Shown one piece after another: positions 38,503 to 47,017 of a stretch of DNA of 64,000 bases; position 1 is the stretch's first letter, and every line of letters begins with the position of its first letter. The notes under the pieces were generated by a model, which was given only the letters and a program-made list of their open reading frames with translations, was not told where the DNA came from and made no database searches. A program made the position numbers and the translations under genes. The stretch covers positions 2,232,001 to 2,296,000 of the forward strand of contig NZ_CP155071.1 of assembly GCF_039621855.1 (NCBI RefSeq). The letters are read 5' to 3'. Source of the DNA: Erwinia sp. HDF1-3R. GTDB taxonomy: Bacteria > Pseudomonadota > Gammaproteobacteria > Enterobacterales > Enterobacteriaceae.

Positions 38503-39816
38503 GATCGGATCAGGTTTTGATGTTAGCCACTGCCAGAGCACCCGCAGCCCACTCCGCAGCCAGAAGGCGGTGTTGCGGAGCAGATAAGCCGGGTCTCTGC
38601 CGCAGGGATGCGGCAGTGAAGCCCCCAGGGATGGGTTTACGGCGTCCCGGCGTTCTGACCCGCAACATAGCCGCGTCACCGGAGCAGGTTTTGACCTGGC
38701 AGGCATCTGTAACGTTTGCTGTCCTTGCGGTAAATGGGTGCAAAGCCCTGCGGGGACCGTTGTCACGCGGACCCGCCGCAAGCACGTCCGTGTGGGCTCG
38801 ACTCGCGCATCCCTGCGCTCGACGGTCCGCTCAGCCAACGGTCCCCGCCTGGCTTCAGACTACGTTGTCGCTGCTAAAAACCCCTTCACGTCCAGCCCCG
38901 GCTTACTAAACTTTCGGCAGATAAAGTCGTCGTGATCGGATCAGGTTTTGATGTTAGCCACTGCCAGAGCACCCGCAGCCCACTCCGCAGCCAGAAGGCG
39001 GTGTTGCGGAGCAGATAAGCCGGGTCTCTGCCGCAGGGATGCGGCAGTGAAGCCCCCAGGGATGGGTTTACGGCGTCCCGGCGTTCTGACCCGCAACATA
39101 GCCCTGTCACCGGAGCAGGTTTTGACCTGGCAGGCATCTGTAACGTTTGCTGTCCTTGCGGTAAATGGGTGCAAAGCCCTGCGGGGACCGTTGTCACGCA
39201 GACCCGCCGCAAGCACATCCGTGTGGGCTCGACTCGCGCATCCCTGCGCTCGACGGTCCGCTCAGCCAACGGTCCCCGCCTGGCCTCAGACTACGTTGTC
39301 GCTGCTAAAAACCCCTTCACGTCCAGCCCCGGCTTACTAAACTTTCGGCAGATAAAGTCGTCGTGATCGGATCAGGTTTTGATGTTAGCCACTGCCAGAG
39401 CACCCGCAGCCCACTCCGCAGCCAGAAGGCGGTGTTGCGGAGCAGATAAGCCGGGTCTCTGCCGCAGGGATGCGGCAGTGAAGCCCCCAGGGATGGGTTT
39501 ACGGCGCCCCGGCGTTCTGACCCGCAACATAGCCCTGTCACCGGAGCCGGTTTTGACCTTACGGATGACAGTGTGTGAGGAACTGGCACCTGTGACGTTT
39601 ACTGTTGTTGCGGGTACCTGGTGCAAAGCCCTGCGGGGGCCGTTGTCACGCGGACCCGCCGCAAGCACGTCCGTGTGGGCTCGACTCGCGCATCCCTGCG
39701 CTCGACGGTCCGCTCAGCCAACGGTCCCCGCCTGGCCTCAGACCACGTTGTCGCTGCTAAAAACCCCTTCACGTCCAGCCCCGGCTTACTAAACTTTCGG
39801 CAGATAAAGTCGTCGT
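38503..39816 (+). repeat. Higher-order repeat block 2, near-identical to block 1
   Basis: It has the same unit order and length as block 1. By eye I find about seven differences in 1314 bp: none in the first unit, two in the second and about five in the third. This implies a very recent tandem duplication or ongoing homogenisation. Confidence 0.88.
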
Positions 39817-40135
39817 GATCGGATCAGGTTTTGATGTTAGCCACTGCCAGAGCACCCGCAGCCCACTCCGCAGCCAGAAGGCGGTGTTGCGGAGCAGATA
39901 AGCCGGGTCTCTGCCGCAGGGATGCGGCAGTGAAGCCCCCAGGGATGGGTTTACGGCGTCCCGGCGTTCTGACCCGCAACATAGCCCTGTCACCGGAGCC
40001 GGTTTTGACCTTCCTACAAGCAACATAGCCCCGTCACCGGAGCCGGTTTTGACCTTGTTGCAAACTACATAGCCCCGTCACCAGACCAGGTTTTGACCTT
40101 CCTGCTAACAACACTAACCCGCGCAGGCCCTGACC

Positions 40136-40882
40136 TCAGCTCTTATGGACCTTCAGGCCCGCTACGGTCTGGCCAACCGGCATCATCTCCAGCGTATTAA
40201 TATTCACGTGCTTAGGCAGCGTCGCCACCCAGTAAACCGCCTCGGTGATATCCTCCGCCGTCAACGGCTCTGTACCGTCGTAAACGCTCCCGGCTTTGGC
40301 ATCGTCGCCCTTAAAACGGACGTTCGAAAACTCGGTGCCGCCCACCAGGCCCGGCTCGATATCCGTCACGCGCAGCGCCGTACCGTGCAAATCCGTGCGC
40401 AGGTTAAGGCTAAACTGCCGCACAAAAGCCTTGGTCGCCCCGTAAACGTTACCGCCCGCATAAGGCCAGCTGCCCGCTATCGAACCAATATTAATAATAT
40501 GACCCACATCGCGCTCCACCATGGCAGGCAGCACGGCACGGGTCATATAAACCAGTCCCTTATTATTAGTGTCGATCATCGCGTCCCAGTCATCGACATT
40601 GGCTTTATGAGCCGGTTCAATACCCAGAGCCAGCCCGGCATTATTGACCAGCACGTCAATATTGCGCCACTCAGCGGGCAGGCTGCCAAGCGCTTCTTCA
40701 ATTCCGGCGCGATTACGTACGTCCAGCTGCAGCGTGTATAAATTGTCACCCAGCTCATCCTTCAGCGCTTGCAGACGTTCATTGCGGCGTCCGGTCGCTA
40801 TGACTTTATGACCCTGAGCGATAAAGCGGCGGGTGATACTCTCGCCAAATCCCGCGGTGGCACCGGTAACAAACACAATCAT
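40136..40882 (-). CDS. ydfG: YdfG, NADP-dependent 3-hydroxy acid dehydrogenase (SDR)
   Basis: The enzyme oxidises 3-hydroxy acids and serine/allo-threonine and reduces malonic semialdehyde in the RutE/pyrimidine pathway. The 248-residue product starts MIVFVTGATAGFG (Rossmann GxxxGxG), with NNAG, the catalytic YGATK (Tyr-x3-Lys) and a long identity with E. coli YdfG, including TDIEPGLVGGTEFSNVRFKGDD. The preceding ATG at 40885 is an alternative start; GAGGAA lies upstream of both. Its 3' end abuts repeat array 3 with no visible terminator. Confidence 0.95.
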   Translation of the reverse strand: MIVFVTGATAGFGESITRRFIAQGHKVIATGRRNERLQALKDELGDNLYTLQLDVRNRAGIEEALGSLPAEWRNIDVLVNNAGLALGIEPAHKANVDDWDAMIDTNNKGLVYMTRAVLPAMVERDVGHIINIGSIAGSWPYAGGNVYGATKAFVRQFSLNLRTDLHGTALRVTDIEPGLVGGTEFSNVRFKGDDAKAGSVYDGTEPLTAEDITEAVYWVATLPKHVNINTLEMMPVGQTVAGLKVHKS

Positions 40883-40885
40883 CAT

Positions 40886-41278
40886 ACTGTTCCTCATCAT
40901 ATTTTAACTTTTCTTCACCCTATCACGTTGCCCACATGCTGATAAGACGCAATATCTATATGTTAATTCCGGGGCTGCACACTACTGGCGCATGAGACCC
41001 TGGATATGCCTTTTATTGGTGCGCGACCGGGGAGGTGGCCCGCAGAAAAAGCATTCACCCAATACAGATAGTGACATGGCAATCGTTTGCTTACGCAGGC
41101 AAACGATTGCCTGGCCATTTATATTTGCACAGTTAAAAAAGGTCATCAATTTATGCTAACTATCTGAAAATTAGCTATATTAATTTCACCTTACTCTGGC
41201 ATGACAATTGCAAATTTCACTTCACCCCTCTGTTGCCATAACCGAAAAAGCACAAGGCTCTTTCAAAAAGGAATCGCT
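40886..41278. promoter_or_regulatory. ydfG-guaD divergent region
   Basis: This 393-bp region contains the ydfG promoter, the two PurR-like boxes at 41077-41112, and an AT-rich stretch (41113-41200) that probably holds the guaD promoter. Confidence 0.6.
41077..41112. promoter_or_regulatory. Two PurR-like boxes upstream of guaD
   Basis: AGGCAAACGATTGCCT (41097-41112) fits the PurR consensus ANGCAANCGNTTNCNT exactly. A second copy on the other strand (41077-41092) differs at one position. The two copies are inverted and 4 bp apart, so together they could also form a large hairpin. They lie about 170 bp before guaD. Confidence 0.65.
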
Positions 41279-42625
41279 ATGTTATCGACCTATACTCAGG
41301 CCATTAGGGGAAGTTTTTTTGATTATACCGCTGCGGTGGAAAATCCCGGGCAGCTTGCCGGTCTCGCCCGCTATATTGAGGATGGGTTGCTTCTACTTAA
41401 CGGCGGTAAAATTGTTTCGCTGCAAAGCTGGGAAGAGGGTCAGTCGCTGTTAAGCGATCCGCAGGCCGTTATTGACTATCGCGGAAAGCTTATCGTTCCG
41501 GGCTTTGTTGACACCCATATTCACTATCCGCAGACCGAGATGATTGGTGCCTTCGGCGAACAGCTGCTGGAGTGGCTACAGCACTATACCTTCCCGGTCG
41601 AAAGCCAGTATCACTGCCCGACGCATGCCGCGAACATGTCGGCGTTTTTTTTGCAGCAGCTGCTCAGCAACGGCACCACTACCGCGCTGGTGTTCGGCAC
41701 CGTGCATCCCCAGTCCGTGGATGCCCTGTTTGAAGCGGCGCATCGCCTCAATATGCGGCTGATTGCCGGTAAGGTGATGATGGACTGCAACGCCCCTGAC
41801 TATCTTACCGAAACGCCAGAGCAGAGCTATCAGCAAACCCGCGAGCTGATTGACCGCTGGCACAATCGCGGCCGTCTCAGCTACGCGCTGACGCCGCGCT
41901 TTGCGCCCACCTCATCCCCGGCTCTGCTGGGCAAGGTACGTCAGCTTAAAACCGAATTTCCCGATACCTGGCTGCATACCCACCTTAGCGAAAACCCCCA
42001 GGAAATTGAGTGGGTAAAATCGCTCTTTCCCGATCGCAGCGGCTACCTCGACGTGTACGATCACTATCAGCTTACCGGGCGTCGCAGCGTCTTTGCTCAC
42101 TGCGTGCATTTAGAAGATAGCGAGTGGGACTGCCTGCATGACACCGATTCGGCGGTCGCCTTTTGTCCCACGTCCAATCTGTTTCTCGGCAGCGGCCTGT
42201 TCAATCTGAAACGCTGCTGGGACAGGCAGGTGAAGATGGGCATCGGCACCGATGTCGGCGCGGGCACGACGTTCAATATGCTGAAAACCCTGGCCGAAGG
42301 ATACAAAGTGGGCCAGCTACAGCGCTATTCCCTGTCAGCCTGTGAGGCGTTCTACCACGCCACGCTCGGCGGCGCGAAGGCGCTGGATCTGGATAGCCAT
42401 ATCGGTAACTTTCTGCCGGGTAAGGAAGCCGATTTTGTGGTGATCGATCCGGCCGTCTCAGAGCTACAAAAAATGCGCCAGGCCAACAGCCGCGATATCG
42501 GGGAAAAGATGTTTGTGCTGATGACGCTGGGTGACGATCGTAATATCGCCAGTACCTGGGTTAACGGCCAGTGCGTATGGCAGCAAAATAGCGTGGAGAA
42601 GGGCGAAATTACCGGGGGCCGTTGA
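41279..42625 (+). CDS. guaD: Guanine deaminase
   Basis: GuaD hydrolyses guanine to xanthine and ammonia. The 448-residue amidohydrolase carries the metal-binding GFVDTHIHYPQ motif (His80, His82), THLSENPQE, FAHCVHLE, CPTSNLFLGSGLFN and IGTDVGAGTTFNML, and matches E. coli GuaD closely. I start at 41279 (AAAGGA upstream, product MLSTYTQAIRGSFFDYT) although the frame is open from 41201. PurR-like boxes upstream suggest purine-responsive control. HpxO, encoded 2.2 kb downstream on the other strand, acts later in the same degradation route. Confidence 0.94.
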   Translation: MLSTYTQAIRGSFFDYTAAVENPGQLAGLARYIEDGLLLLNGGKIVSLQSWEEGQSLLSDPQAVIDYRGKLIVPGFVDTHIHYPQTEMIGAFGEQLLEWLQHYTFPVESQYHCPTHAANMSAFFLQQLLSNGTTTALVFGTVHPQSVDALFEAAHRLNMRLIAGKVMMDCNAPDYLTETPEQSYQQTRELIDRWHNRGRLSYALTPRFAPTSSPALLGKVRQLKTEFPDTWLHTHLSENPQEIEWVKSLFPDRSGYLDVYDHYQLTGRRSVFAHCVHLEDSEWDCLHDTDSAVAFCPTSNLFLGSGLFNLKRCWDRQVKMGIGTDVGAGTTFNMLKTLAEGYKVGQLQRYSLSACEAFYHATLGGAKALDLDSHIGNFLPGKEADFVVIDPAVSELQKMRQANSRDIGEKMFVLMTLGDDRNIASTWVNGQCVWQQNSVEKGEITGGR

Positions 42626-42733
42626 TATCCCCGGGAGAGCGGCTGGAGATATCTCGCATTACGTTAGTGACGGGGTTGGCTTCACGGCCTTCTCGTCCTA
42701 TGCTGAAAGCTTTAGCGACCCGGAGACACGCCC

Positions 42734-44788
42734 ATGCCCCTCTCGTCAGCCAACCCTTTCAGCCAGCCGAGCACACTGCCGTTTCAGGCACCGCCGTTCG
42801 ATCTCATCTCGGAGGACGACTACCGCCCCGCCCTGGAAGAGGGCATGCGGGTCAAGCGCGAAGAGATCCAGAAAATTATTGCTAATCCCGACGCCCCCAC
42901 CTTTGAAAACAGCTACGAAGCGCTCGAAAAAGCCGGGCAGATGCTTAAGCGCGTTGAAAACGTCTTTGGTGCCATGACCTCAGCCAATACCAGTGATGCG
43001 TTACAGGCGCTGGACGAAGAGATGTCGCCGAAGCTGACCGCGCTGGAGGATGATATCAAACTTGATAGCCGCCTGTTTGCGCGTCTCGACACGATTTATC
43101 AGCAGCGTCATTCGCTCAGCCTGTCGGGGGAATCCCTGCGGCTGGTCGAGGTTATCTGGCAGCGTTTCCAGCTGGCCGGTGCCAGCCTGGATGCCTCGCA
43201 CAAAGAGCAGCTCAAAGCGCTGAATCAGCAGGCTGCGTCGCTCAGTACAAAGTTTACCAACCAGTTGCTGATCGCCGCGCGGGACGGAGGGCTGGTGGTA
43301 AAGGATAAGACCCTGCTGGCAGGCCTGAGCGAGGCCGAACTGAACGCGGCTGCCGGGGCAGCACAGGCTAAGGGCCTGGAGAATAGCTGGCTGATTATGC
43401 TGCAAAACACTACCCAGCAGCCGGCGCTACAAAGTCTGAGCAATCGCGACACGCGGCAGGCACTCTATGACGCCTCATGGAATCGCGCTGAAAAAGGGGA
43501 CGCCAGCGATACGCGGCAGCTGATTATCCAGCTGGCGCAGGTGCGGGCTCAGCAGGCGGCCCTGATGGGCTTTAGCAGCTTTGCCGCATGGCAGCTACAG
43601 GACCAGATGGCGAAAACGCCTGAGGCAGCGATCGATTTTATGCGGGCGATTGTTCCGGCCGCTACCGACCGGGCGCAGCGTGAAACGGCTGACATTCAGG
43701 CGGTGATTACCCGGCAGCAGGGAGATTTTACCGTGGCGCCCTGGGACTGGCTCTATTATTCCGCGCAGGTGCGAAAGGAAAAATACGATCTTGATGAGAG
43801 CGAAACCAAACCCTATTTCGAGATGTGGAACGTCCTCGATAAGGGCGTTTTCTGGGCGGCCACGCAGCTGTTTGGAATTACCTTCGCCCCCCGCAGCGAT
43901 ATTCCGGTTTATCAGCCCGACGTGCGGGTTTTCGAGATTTTCGACAACACCGGAGACGCGCTGGCCCTGTTCTATGTCGACTATTTCAAACGCGATAATA
44001 AAGGTGGCGGGGCATGGATGAGCAATTTTGTCGGGCAGTCAACGCTGCTGGATACCCGGCCGGTCATTTATAACGTCTGTAACTTTGCTAAACCGGCCGA
44101 CGGCGAACCCGCTCTGATTAGCTGGGATGATGTTATCACTATGTTCCATGAGTTTGGCCATACGCTGCATGGGCTGTTTGCCAGTCAGCGCTACCCCAGC
44201 CTCTCCGGGACGGAAACACCGCGAGATTTTGTGGAATTCCCCTCGCAGTGCAACGAGCACTGGGCCAGCAATGACCAGGTATTCAACAATTTCGCCCATC
44301 ACTATCAGAGCGGCGAGCCGATGCCGCAGGCGCTGCGTGATAAAATCGTTAAATCGAGTAAATTCAACAAGGGCTACGACATGACGGAGCTGCTGGCCGC
44401 CGCGCTGCTGGATCAGCACTGGCACAGCCTTGCGTCGGATACGCCGGTGCAGGACGTGGACAGCTTCGAGAAAAGTGCCCTTCAGCAGGATAAAATTGAT
44501 CTTGCCGCCGTGCCGCCACGCTACCGCTCCAGCTACTTCCAGCATATCTGGGGAGGCGGCTATGCCGCGGGATATTATGCCTATCTCTGGACGCAGATGC
44601 TGGCCGATGACGGTTTTGAATGGTTTAACGAGCAGGGTGGCCTGACGCGGGAAAATGGCCAGGTCTACCGGGATAAGATCCTGTCACGCGGTAACAGTGA
44701 AGATCTTAATCAGCTGTATCGCGAGTGGCGGGGAAGGGATCCTGAAATTGAACCGATGCTGATTAATCGCGGGCTTAAGGACAGCTAA
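42734..44788 (+). CDS. dcp: Peptidyl-dipeptidase Dcp (M3 family)
   Basis: Dcp removes C-terminal dipeptides from peptides. The 684-residue zinc metallopeptidase has the HEFGHTLHG motif with His472, Glu473 and His476, followed by the third-ligand region FVEFPSQCNEHWA. The N-terminus (PLSSANPFSQPSTLPFQAPPFD) and the substrate-binding region near the C-terminus (FQHIWGGGYAAGYYAYLW) match E. coli Dcp. There is no signal peptide, so a cytoplasmic enzyme is likely. In E. coli dcp and ydfG are adjacent; here guaD is inserted between them. Confidence 0.95.
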   Translation: MPLSSANPFSQPSTLPFQAPPFDLISEDDYRPALEEGMRVKREEIQKIIANPDAPTFENSYEALEKAGQMLKRVENVFGAMTSANTSDALQALDEEMSPKLTALEDDIKLDSRLFARLDTIYQQRHSLSLSGESLRLVEVIWQRFQLAGASLDASHKEQLKALNQQAASLSTKFTNQLLIAARDGGLVVKDKTLLAGLSEAELNAAAGAAQAKGLENSWLIMLQNTTQQPALQSLSNRDTRQALYDASWNRAEKGDASDTRQLIIQLAQVRAQQAALMGFSSFAAWQLQDQMAKTPEAAIDFMRAIVPAATDRAQRETADIQAVITRQQGDFTVAPWDWLYYSAQVRKEKYDLDESETKPYFEMWNVLDKGVFWAATQLFGITFAPRSDIPVYQPDVRVFEIFDNTGDALALFYVDYFKRDNKGGGAWMSNFVGQSTLLDTRPVIYNVCNFAKPADGEPALISWDDVITMFHEFGHTLHGLFASQRYPSLSGTETPRDFVEFPSQCNEHWASNDQVFNNFAHHYQSGEPMPQALRDKIVKSSKFNKGYDMTELLAAALLDQHWHSLASDTPVQDVDSFEKSALQQDKIDLAAVPPRYRSSYFQHIWGGGYAAGYYAYLWTQMLADDGFEWFNEQGGLTRENGQVYRDKILSRGNSEDLNQLYREWRGRDPEIEPMLINRGLKDS

Positions 44789-44886
44789 GGGTGTGATAAG
44801 TTGGGGAGTATCCGCTACCAGAAGCGGTAGTCCCCGCGCTAAACAGCCGTTCAAACATCAGGGTGGGCCTGCGCGGTGCACAACCA

Positions 44887-46044
44887 CTACGCCAGTGGCC
44901 CGCCCTGAATGGTCTCGCACATGCCATTCATGATGCGCTCGCCGGTCTCGGTTTTCAGCTCTTCATACCACTGCTGGGTCACCGCCATCTCTTTACCGTG
45001 AGTAACATCGCAGCGCTTACGCGCTTTCAGCACCAAATCTTTTACCCGATCGACGCGCTGCTGCTGATAGTGACGCAGCGCCGCCTCAGCATCGAGCGGA
45101 TGCGATTGCAGCGCGTCTGCCAGTACCACCGCATCCTCCATCGCCGCACAGCCGCCCTGGCCGATATCCGGCGTGGTGCTGTGCGCTGCATCACCCAGTA
45201 GCGCCACGCGTCCTTTAACCAGCGGCGAAAAGGGGTCGATATCGTGGATTTCGATGCGGTTAGTGGTCTGCGGATCAATACGTTCGATCAGCGTTTGCAC
45301 CGGCTGCGCCCAGCCGCTGAAGTAGCGCGTAAGATCGTCACGCAGGGAAGTGCGATCTTCCGCTAAACCTGCGGGCAGGGGAACATCAAAAAAGAAATAG
45401 AAGCGGTTACCCGCCACCGGCATCAGCGAGACGCGCTTACCCTCGCCGACGAAAGTGGTCCACTGATCGGCGGGCGCGATGGCTTCATCACACTCAACCA
45501 GGCCGTTCCAGTTCACATAGCCTGCATAGCGCCGCTCAACCGGTCTCTCCAGCACGCTGTTACGCACTACCGAATGGGTACCGTCGCAGGCGATCAGCAG
45601 GTCACCCCGGACCTCGCTGCCATCTTCAAACCGGGCGATGACGCCCTGACTATCCTGTTCGACCTGGGTTACGCGCTTGCCAAACTGTACCTTTTCGCGG
45701 CCGTAATGATTTAGCAGCATCATCTGGAGTTCGGCGCGCGCCACTGGATAAGGACGTTCGCCCGACTGAGCCACCAGCGGATCGAGGCTGAATCGGGTCA
45801 GAACCTCCCCCCGTCGAAAATCCTGATAGGCCATCGTGCGCATGTTACCGCCAAGTGCCCGCAGAGGCTCTTTCATTCCCAGGAAATTGAGGCACTTAAC
45901 GCCATTGGGCCAGATGGAGATCGCCGCGCCGACCGGTTTAATCTCTTTCACCGCTTCATACACTTCCGTTTCAATACCGTACCGCTTCATGGCTATCGCG
46001 CTACACAGTCCACCGATACCGCCACCAATCACTATTACTTTCAT
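44887..46044 (-). CDS. hpxO: HpxO, FAD-dependent urate hydroxylase
   Basis: HpxO converts urate to 5-hydroxyisourate using NADH and oxygen. The 385-residue flavoprotein has the N-terminal GGGIGGLCSAIAMKR dinucleotide fold. EIKPVGAAISIWPNGVKC, YVNWNGLVECDEAIAP, TTFVGEGKRVSLMPV and GDAAHSTTPDIGQGGCAAMEDA are nearly the same as in Klebsiella HpxO. Other hpx genes (for later allantoin steps) are not in this window. It is divergent from the racemase-like gene at 46286. Confidence 0.93.
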   Translation of the reverse strand: MKVIVIGGGIGGLCSAIAMKRYGIETEVYEAVKEIKPVGAAISIWPNGVKCLNFLGMKEPLRALGGNMRTMAYQDFRRGEVLTRFSLDPLVAQSGERPYPVARAELQMMLLNHYGREKVQFGKRVTQVEQDSQGVIARFEDGSEVRGDLLIACDGTHSVVRNSVLERPVERRYAGYVNWNGLVECDEAIAPADQWTTFVGEGKRVSLMPVAGNRFYFFFDVPLPAGLAEDRTSLRDDLTRYFSGWAQPVQTLIERIDPQTTNRIEIHDIDPFSPLVKGRVALLGDAAHSTTPDIGQGGCAAMEDAVVLADALQSHPLDAEAALRHYQQQRVDRVKDLVLKARKRCDVTHGKEMAVTQQWYEELKTETGERIMNGMCETIQGGPLA

Positions 46045-46285
46045 GCGTCTCTCCTTTACCTGTTACCCATTCGTGCAATTTTCATACCAGATGCCCGTCC
46101 CGCGGCAGACGGGGAGGGATGTGACGAATGAATCGGTCCTGCAACATTCGTTTCATCAAGAGGGGGCATAAGCGCGCGGTATTGCACCAAAAGGGGGAAG
46201 TGGTGAGTTAAAGGTTGATACAGTAAACTGGCAAAGCCCGAAAGATTTGCCACAGTTAACCTATCCCCCTGATAAGGAAGACGCC
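46045..46285. promoter_or_regulatory. hpxO / racemase divergent region
   Basis: The region of about 240 bp contains an ACGAATG...CATTCGT inverted repeat (about 46127-46152) that could be an operator. Another ATTCGT lies near 46069. ATAAGGAAG precedes the rightward start. Confidence 0.45.
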
Positions 46286-46921
46286 ATGACCATTATTGCC
46301 TGCCTGCACGCAGCCCGGAGTAATATCGAACTCTATGAAGCGGCACTGCACGCGCTGGATTTTGACGAGTTTCAGCTGCTTCATCGGGTAGAAAGTGAGC
46401 TACTGGAAAAGGCCATCGAGGCCCGTGAGATGACCCCTGAGATAGAGGCAGCCACGTTACAGGCGATAGATGAGCTTTGCCAGCAGGCGGACGTGGTCAT
46501 TGTCACCTGCACCACGCTGGGCGTCGTTGCCTGGCAGGCAGAACGGTTCACTAAGCCGGTATTGCGGGTCGATGCCACCCTGGCGAAAGCCGCCTCGCAT
46601 TATCACGGCTCAATTCTGGTGCTGTGCACGGCGCACTCAACGCTGGCTTCGACGACGCATCTGTTTGAGGCATTTATTCCTGGCGATCGTCTGATGGTCG
46701 AGCTCGTTCCCCGGGCCTGGGCTTACTACAATGCGGGGGATATTAGCGGCTACCATCAGGAAATTGCTCACTATCTACAGCAGCGCCCGGACTCTGCGCT
46801 GGGCTGCATCGTGCTGGCACAAAGCTCCATGGCCGGGGCGGAGAAATACATCAACAGCACCCTATCGGTTCTGACCGGGCCTGCGGTCAGCTTGCAGGCA
46901 GCGATTGAGACCCTCCTCTGA
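46286..46921 (+). CDS. Asp/Glu/hydantoin racemase-like protein
   Basis: The 211-residue protein, started at MTIIACLHAARSN because of ATAAGGAAG upstream, has two cysteines in Asp/Glu-racemase-like positions: VIVTCTTLGVVA (about residue 74) and GCIVLAQSSMAG near the C-terminus. The family's second cysteine (usually in GCT) appears as GC-IVLA. This may be a racemase or an enzyme of the maleate isomerase / hydantoin racemase superfamily. Divergence from hpxO raises the possibility of a role in ureide or hydantoin metabolism, but that is an inference. Confidence 0.65.
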   Translation: MTIIACLHAARSNIELYEAALHALDFDEFQLLHRVESELLEKAIEAREMTPEIEAATLQAIDELCQQADVVIVTCTTLGVVAWQAERFTKPVLRVDATLAKAASHYHGSILVLCTAHSTLASTTHLFEAFIPGDRLMVELVPRAWAYYNAGDISGYHQEIAHYLQQRPDSALGCIVLAQSSMAGAEKYINSTLSVLTGPAVSLQAAIETLL

Positions 46922-47017
46922 GAAAAAAGGGCTGAGACTTAAAAAGCTAGAACGGAACGGTAAAGCGTTTTAAGCTGGAGAGACAAGACGTTACGCTTAC
47001 TGCTCTCAGGGAATATA

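Larger units (their letters stand above)
35056..40115 (+). repeat. Repeat array 3 (largest)
   Basis: About 5 kb of modular repeat lies between the S9 peptidase and ydfG. By eye there are 11 module-A and 11 module-C copies. Unit starts (GATCGGATCAGG) fall at 36693, 37189, 37620, 38051, 38503, 38934, 39365 and 39817, giving spacings of 496, 431, 431, 452, 431, 431 and 452 bp. The left part (35290-36310) uses the alternative joining segment twice. The right end has two extra short joint units at 40018-40110. Base composition is GC-rich and evenly open in several frames on both strands, so I regard it as non-coding. Confidence 0.92.

Noticed and set aside
22123..40028. Dozens of open frames of 60-160 codons inside the repeat arrays, on both strands, with recurring peptides such as VTGLCCGSERRGAVNPSLG
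   Set aside because: Several frames are open at once over the same GC-rich DNA. The 431-bp period is not a multiple of three, there are no ribosome-binding sites, and variation between copies follows the DNA structure rather than codons. They are the kind of frames that automatic annotation wrongly calls hypothetical proteins.
35056..40115. CRISPR array
   Set aside because: Units are about 431 bp with continuous homology. There are no 25-40 bp direct repeats separated by unique spacers and no cas genes.
44803..44835. Hairpin after dcp as terminator
   Set aside because: GGGGA...TCCCC and CCGCT...AGCGG pair well, but there is no T-run. It could stabilise the 3' end but is not supported as an intrinsic terminator.
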